From Flammulina velutipes (Eukaryota; Basidiomycota; Agaricomycetes; Agaricales; Physalacriaceae), in contig CM022372.1 in NCBI GenBank assembly GCA_011800155.1, positions 744,001 to 808,000 of the forward strand: a stretch of 64,000 bases of DNA. Direction: 5' to 3'. Position 1 is the stretch's first letter. Every line of letters starts with the position of its first letter. The translations under genes were made by a program, and so were the position numbers. The notes beneath the pieces were generated by a model, which saw only the letters and a program-made list of their open reading frames with translations, was not told the origin of the DNA and ran no database searches. Below, piece after piece: positions 58,518 to 64,000 of the stretch.

Positions 58518-60663
58518 ATGTTTTCTTTCCGGCGCAAACCCAGCAAACAACCAGAGTCGCCTCAAATTCGCTCGCGCCCCTCCCTCCCCGAGCTTAACAG
58601 TCAAGGCATCCCATGGCCCGAGAATTTGGTGGACTTGGAGAGTATACGGGACTCTGTGGATCCCGACACACCGACGACGACGTCTCCCAAAGGTGCGGCC
58701 AAAACTTCTTTCGGGACGGACCCCCAAAGCCCTATACCATTCCACAAACCATTTCGGCCTGCAGGTGCAGGAACCCCTAGCAGTATCTCGGCCATGTTCA
58801 TGACGAGCCCCCCGTCTGCCTTTGACAACTGGAAGAATGCGCCACCGCCCTCGAGCAGCAAGTACAGCCAGCGCCGGGCAAGGCTCCCTCCAACCTTCAA
58901 CCTGATGGTGCGTCGGCGTCGATCCCCCACTGTGTGATTGGCGGTTTTAAATTTTCCTTTTAGGTCGTTGGCGGACAGGGAACTGGGAAGACGTCGCTTC
59001 TTCGGTTGCTTCTGGAAACAGCGGACATCTCGCCTGCTGCCACCCCCGACCAACGCGCGGCTCTAGCCCAGTTTCTCAAGGGGTCCCCAAAGTCGACTCA
59101 GGCGATCAACACCGCGAGCGTGGAGATATGCGAATCCCGGTTCGACCGTGTTATGTTTTCTGTGATTGACACGCCTGGCTTGGATTTTATCGAAGGCAGA
59201 GAACTCAAGCTAGAGCGCCAAGTGACGAGCATCCTGCGCTATGTGGACGCAAAGTACGCTGATACTATGAGCGAGGTACGTGACTGTTTTTACTGCGGGG
59301 ATCATCCACTGAATATCTTATGTAGGAATCTAAAGTCGTTAGGAAAAGTAAAGGAGACCAACATATCCATTTGTTCGTGCTTGCAGTGGCCTTTTGCGTT
59401 ATGATACTGACGAATGCATAAAGGTGTATCTACTTGATTGACCCATCGTCTATCATGTCCGCTGCCCAACGTCGAGTGCAATCGACTCTTCCGTCGAGGA
59501 CACGATCCGAGGCTACCGTCTCCAACCGCAATCCGCCTGACCTCGTCGCGGACACGTCGTCCGTCGACTCTGACGAAGATGAGGCAGAAGCGCCTCTAAC
59601 GATGTCTCCCGCTGAACTCCGCGTCATTCGCAGGCTTTCTGCTCGCACCAACATCCTCCCCGTCATCGCGCGCGCCGACTCCCTCACGGACGACAACCTG
59701 GCCGCTGTAAAGCAGGCAGTGAACATCGGCCTGGCAGAGGCATCCTTGGACTTTGGTGTGTTCTCCCCGCCAAAGGAAAGGGAAGAAGCGCCTTCGTCTC
59801 GACGAAGGAAGCGCGTACAGAGCCACGGGGAGCCTCATGTCAATGGGAACGGGAACGGGATTTCAAACGGGAATGGACATGTCCCCGAGGAAGAAGAACC
59901 CAAAGATGAAGGCGCGGATGTCGAAGAAGAGGAAGAGGAAGAGGAAGAACGCCAGTCTCGGCCGGTCATCAAGCTTCGTCCTTCCCGCCACGGCAGCGGC
60001 CGCAACCTCTCGAGATCCCGCTCTCGTCGTGATCTCTCCGTAGCAGCCGATGATGACAGACGACCCGTCACTCCCGACATGGCAGACAGAGACAGTGTTG
60101 CGAATGTCCGCTTCTCCGCGCACGTCGTGGCCAAAACAGACTTGACGTCCCTCATGCCTTTCGCAATCATTGCGCCCCAGCCGGGGAGGTTCACCAGACA
60201 CAAGGCGTCCGACCGTGATGCGCTTAGCACTGCCCCATCGTCGCCTGTTCCACATTCCAATTCTGAAGACGGGCACGCCCCATCCCCCGTCACGCTCAAA
60301 ACACCTGCGTCGATCCACAGCTCTCACAGGCAGCTCAGCTTCCTCCAAGGCCCGCCTGAAGATCTCAAAGGTGTCTTCATCAGGAAATACCGCTGGGGGA
60401 CTGTCGACGTCCTAGATCCCGACCACTGTGACTTTGCCGCTCTGCGAACGGCTGTGTTGTCTACTCATTTGAAGGTGCGTTTTTTCTTTTTTCATCACAC
60501 ATGACTGAAGGTTCAACCGTTCGCGTAGGTTTTGAAAACCCATACTAAGGAAGTGTTGTATGAGAAGTATCGAACGGAGAAGCTCCTTGCTCGCCGCGCC
60601 ACCCGCCAAATTACGGAAGACGAGCGCGCGAAGATAATGGAGGGTGCGTTGAATGAGTCGTGA
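58518..60663 (+). CDS. Septin-like GTPase with long disordered N-terminus and acidic insert
   Basis: Five exons (58518-58907, 58964-59275, 59326-59372, 59424-60474, 60529-60663) give 644 residues. The N-terminal 125 residues are disordered (MFSFRRKPSKQPESPQIRS). The G domain starts at FNLMVVGGQGTGKTSLLRLL (P-loop). G3 is VIDTPGLDFIEGRELK, then HIHLCIYLIDPSS. G4 is ILPVIARADSLTDDNLAAVK, with ARAD instead of the usual AKAD. A roughly 200-residue insert follows with an Asn/Gly repeat (NGNGNGISNGNGH) and an acidic run (DVEEEEEEEEE). The septin C-terminal block reads GVFIRKYRWGTVDVLDPDHC with LKTHTKEVLYEKYRTEKLLA. There is no long coiled-coil tail. Three introns coincide with those of the upstream fusion gene. 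It is non-canonical, so filament assembly cannot be assumed. Confidence 0.86.
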
Positions 60664-61360
60664 TTGTACTACGGGAGCTTACGGGAAGTTTAGAGATGGG
60701 ATTGTGATTTTTTCTTGCTTCATTCTAGCGCCTCCATCTATGTTCTCTTTTTTTTCTTGCTTAACCTTATTCTAGCCCACATACCCCCAGCCCATCCATC
60801 ATTCGAGGTCATATCCTACCCTTTGCCCCTTTGTATCTACTTACGTTACTGTGCCAACTCAGTGTCCATCCTATTCTTTCTCTCTTCGTGTGTTTTTTGT
60901 TCATGTTTTGAGGACTACTGAATACAAATAAATACCAATGGTTGCTAAGTTTCTAGCTCAGACATTTCGCCTTGGATAAAGTGGCTTCGTTTTCAAGTGT
61001 GACAAGGGAGAAGTATTGTCTGGAACACCTGGAAGAACCGTCCTAGACGTAGAGTATATCATATATACCATTTCACTCAAGCAAGGCTTAAATCTAATTT
61101 CCGGAATATTGAAAAGAAGGCAGCAGCCTTGATATATTGCTGTGGGATGAAATCAAGAGTACGTTCGACATAGGCGGACATTGAATGAGGCAAGCCAATG
61201 AGGGAGAATAACGAATGTACATCCGGCAGATTCCGACATTGTGGCGTCAATCGCCTTATCATTTACTACGCTTCAACCTGTCTTCAACTGTGATTCATAA
61301 CGCATACAAGTTGAGCATGCATTGTTTCTCAAACATTCTGCGCGTGGAGTACCACAATAA
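60664..61360. other. Convergent intergenic region
   Basis: This 697-base gap lies between the septin-like gene (plus) and the secreted kinase-like gene (minus). T- and C-rich sequence occurs at 60710-60780. No exon is supported. Confidence 0.35.
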
Positions 61361-62421
61361 CTAGTTGACCTCCGGCATCCTAGCACTATTTTTACTCGGC
61401 TGGTCGTTTGGCCTACAGAAATCGAATTCATGAACCAAGTCAAGAGGCTCGGAGAGGCACTCTTACCTTAATTTTTTGCCGCGTTCTTCCAGAAAATGCT
61501 CAAGTTCATTGATGTCTATCTCTTCAAGGTCGTCCTTCAAGTTTGTGAGGAATTCCGCAAGATGCTCCTTTCCTTCTTCATCTTTGGTAACTTCTACAAC
61601 ACCTCTACCAATCGCACCCCAATCTATCGGCATGGCATTCTTAAAACCCGCATCGAAGAACACATTGTGTAGATGGGCATCGTAATATCTATTCGGAAGG
61701 ACTCAGTTCCGATGGAACACTGCAGTATGAGAGCAACGTACAACAGACCATCTTCTGTGGCGAATCTTTTCAACCGCTCGTATAGGGTCTCTTTCAGCGT
61801 CATCATCATCTTTTCTCCTCGTAGGCTCTTGTCTTTGAGATACCATTCATAGGCAGGCTTGTATATTGTGTCTCCCTGCTTTGGGAAGCCATTTCGAACG
61901 TTTCGCATTACGAGGTAGTAATGTGTCTTGGACATAGAATGCTCGCTGTGCAAAAGTAGTCCGACCTGACATTATCTCGATTAGCAAGAATTATGATACG
62001 GTCAGGATGTTCGCACCTTGAGCAAGAATCGGATTTCCAACTCCGTCTTAGTAAATCTCTCTGAACCTTCGGGTGCCAAGACGACCTTCAAGATGGCGGC
62101 AACCATCCCTCCAGAACCAGCCGTCTTGTCCTTGAAGCCGCCGTCTAAGATATTATAAGCCTTGGAGAATGCACCCTGATCTGCTTCTGGGAGGAGTTCG
62201 ATACGGTACTGCGTACCATCCAGATTAATGGCTTGGGCTCTCCGATAAGGTTGTCGCCCAGAGATGGTAGACGAGTTGCTGAGGATAGGCCTACAGGAGG
62301 GGGTAGAAATGAGTGAGTACACGGGGGAAATGAATAGTACATACAATGCATTGACACCGCCAAGAGTAGCTGAGAAGAGAGCAAGAACAATGAAGATGAA
62401 ATGAATGCAAGAGAGCTTCAT
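61361..62421 (-). CDS. Secreted protein-kinase-like (phosphotransferase-fold) protein
   Basis: The start at 62421 gives MKLSCIHFIFIVLALFSATL with GGVNA, a good signal peptide. An intron near 62294-62340 leads to PILSNSSTISGRQPYRRAQA. The next blocks are IELLPEADQGAFSKAYNI, a glycine-loop-like segment, and MVAAILKVVLAPEGSE, where the Lys of AILK could be the ATP-contacting one. Later exons hold TKTELEIRFLLKVGLLLHSE, SKTHYYLVMRNVRNGFPKQ and LKRFATEDGLLYYYDAHLHN. The sequence YDAHLHNVFFD ... MPIDWGAIGRG resembles a catalytic loop and DFG-like motif (D-x-H-x-x-N ... I-D-W-G). A last 54-base intron at 61413-61466 is plausible (GTAAGA...TAG), ending PEVN at 61361. Without it the gene stops at 61463. 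Length is about 280 residues. Kinase activity is unproven. Confidence 0.62.
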
Positions 62422-63084
62422 ACTGAACGAGGCCAGCTCGCGCGCGAACGGCGGGCAGCAAAAGCAAAGCCTATTATAAAGTCTCTCGTCAATGTAATAA
62501 ATCAGCTCAACTGACGTTGTATGATCTCAACGTTCCTCGGCGTAGTACACTGCTGTAGTACAGAGGCCCAGAATAATGTCACCGCTTGTGAACTGAGATA
62601 AGTGTGGCACATCGGTGTGTATTATCCAAGTCGCCGAGCCCTCTCCTAATGCCCGGTGATGGGTCAATAGATCTGTTGAAATTATGTCCGAGATGAGAGC
62701 CATTTACTGTGAGAGCGACATGTCGTTGAATGGAGGTAGCAAGTTTGGGACTAGACAAAGAACACTAAACGAGCGACTAAACGCGATCGGTCACAGCTTG
62801 TCACGCTTCAACTGTGGTAATAAATTCGAAATGGCGTCCGACACAAGAGATACTATGCAGCAGCTTTCGTAGTCGAGAATCCTAGTAATTTAAAGTGCAG
62901 GCCTCGAGCGCACAACATTTCTTGAATGTAAAAAACGAGTACTGTATCTCAGATCATGTGACAACTTGGTTCTAACTTCTAACTTCTTCGTCGGCACCTG
63001 CCATCATTCAAATCGCAAAATGGGCTTGCCGTCGCAGCTAGAGCGTACTGGGAGCGCCAGCTACACTCTCTTCCATCTACCACC
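62422..63084. promoter_or_regulatory. Divergent promoter region, kinase-like gene / ALDH
   Basis: This 663-base spacer lies between divergent genes. The ALDH start sits in CTACCACCATGAC, a good context. A 62-codon plus-strand frame at 62684-62872 has no motif and is not called. Confidence 0.4.
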
Positions 63085-64000
63085 ATGACTGAGTCGCTCC
63101 CATTCACGCCACTTTTCATCGATGGAAAACAAGTTCCTTCCAGCGCAGGCTCGACTTTCCAAATCTACAATCCTTTCACAGAATCTGTCGTCGGAACATG
63201 CGCCACTGCCACGTCAGACGACTGTACTGCTGCTCTACAAAGTGCAGCGAGAGCGTTTCCAGACTGGGAAGCCACTCCTCTCGCCAAACGGCAAGAAATT
63301 GTCTCTCGTGCGGCTGCCATCTTCGAGGAAGAGGCAACGAAAAGTAGGATACTGGACGCCGGACGAGCAGAAACAGCTGCAACGGACGCATGTATCAATG
63401 GGATGAACAAGGACATCGCACAATACATGAGGGCCAATGTTGAGTATTCTATGCTCATGGATCAAGTCGACTCGTCGCCTTCGACGCGTGTCCAAGGTGC
63501 AAAGGTGGAAGTTAGGCGGCGCGCCATGGGCGTTGTGTACGTACCCAGTAACAGATCGGAGTTACTTAAATTTACTAGTGCTTTCTAGCCTCGCCATCTC
63601 TCCGTGGAACGCACCAGTGTATCTCTCCATCCGCGCTATCACCGTCCCACTACTTTGTGGCAACACTGTGATCCTCAAAGCATCCGAATACACTCCCCGC
63701 TCGCAAGCCATCGTCGCCGAAGTATTTCACCAAGCAGGAATCCCCCCAGGTGTATTGAACTATATCTCAATGACTCGAGAGGCTTCCCCTTCTCTCACTG
63801 CCCAGCTGATAGCACATCCTGCCGTCCGCAAAATCAACTTCACTGGCAGCAAACGCGTCGGTACTATCATCGCGACCGAAGCCGCAAAGCACCTCAAACC
63901 GTGCGTCCTCGAGTTGGGCGGAAAGAGCCCAGCGGTGGTTCTCGCCGATGCGAATATAGCACTTGCTGCTCGAGCCATTGTGTTCGGCGCCTTCTCGCAC
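63085..64000 (+). CDS. Aldehyde dehydrogenase (partial, right edge)
   Basis: This NAD(P)-dependent aldehyde dehydrogenase oxidises aldehydes to acids. The start gives MTESLPFTPLFIDGKQVPSS. Family motifs are FQIYNPFTESVVGTC, ALQSAARAFPDWEATPLAKR, VEVRRRAMGVV, then a GTACGT intron of about 60 bases (63537-63589) joining to LAISPWNAPVYLSIRAITVP. Next come LLCGNTVILKASEYTPRSQA, PPGVLNYISM, VRKINFTGSKRVGTIIATEA and the catalytic-Glu motif CVLELGGKSPAVVLADANI. The catalytic cysteine lies beyond the window. SPWNAP, KASE and GGKSP are as expected. The sequence is most like the vanillin/salicylaldehyde dehydrogenase branch of fungal ALDHs, which take aromatic aldehydes. That preference is inferred. 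The gene runs off the right edge. Confidence 0.9.

Noticed and set aside
59835..60348. Long minus-strand open frames opposite the acidic insert of the septin-like gene
   Set aside because: They are shadows of Glu/Arg-rich codons. The plus frame joins septin motifs on both sides.

Overview
The window is a stretch of fungal nuclear DNA, most likely from a mushroom-forming basidiomycete (Agaricomycetes). Almost every gene is broken by several short GT-AG introns of about 48-65 bases, genes are dense on both strands, and several families are typical of Agaricomycetes: multi-span membrane proteins, a 7TM receptor-like protein, serine-rich disordered proteins and Zn2Cys6 regulators. I cannot name the species.

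Layout. 1-5 kb: a membrane-anchored SET-domain protein (cut by the left edge) and a Vnx1/CAX-type cation/H+ antiporter, both minus. 5-22.5 kb, all plus: Chl1/DDX11 helicase, a disordered protein, a small 8-cysteine secreted protein, the SDH assembly factor SDHAF4, a 1182-residue disordered protein with a run of micro-exons, a lysine-rich membrane-anchored protein, a Dpb3/POLE4-like histone-fold protein, and a Set3-like PHD-SET protein. 22.8-27.4 kb: two minus-strand multi-pass membrane proteins, one receptor-like. 27.7-35.6 kb: a class III CoA-transferase (plus), mitochondrial ribosomal protein uL29m (minus) and RAD50 (plus), the last two sharing a 95-base divergent promoter. 36-41.5 kb: a DUF4436-like membrane protein, a four-span membrane protein, a divergent G-protein alpha subunit and an intron-containing tRNA-Thr. 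42-52 kb: thiazole synthase THI4, chorismate mutase, an MFS transporter, a 1.37-kb transposon-like element with terminal inverted repeats, and dihydroxy-acid dehydratase ILV3. 52.7-60.7 kb: a Zn2Cys6 regulator, a septin-Zn2Cys6 fusion and a second septin-like gene. 61-64 kb: a secreted kinase-like protein and an aldehyde dehydrogenase cut by the right edge.

The most unusual locus is 52.7-60.7 kb. The middle gene reads in one frame through eight exons, from a septin-type GTPase domain into two Zn2Cys6 DNA-binding clusters (794 residues). Its septin half shares three intron positions with the septin gene on its right. Its zinc clusters share one intron position with the cluster of the regulator on its left. 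The order suggests local duplication and fusion that joined a filament-type GTPase to a DNA-binding module.

Other points of interest: seven consecutive symmetric phase-1 micro-exons near 13.3-14.0 kb; ACGCGT (MluI cell-cycle box) motifs just upstream of the start codons of the three DNA replication and repair genes; and a divergent G-alpha. Primary metabolism is represented by aromatic amino acid (chorismate mutase), branched-chain amino acid (ILV3), thiamine (THI4) and lysine/glutarate-type (CoA-transferase) steps. The order suggests no co-regulated biosynthetic cluster.
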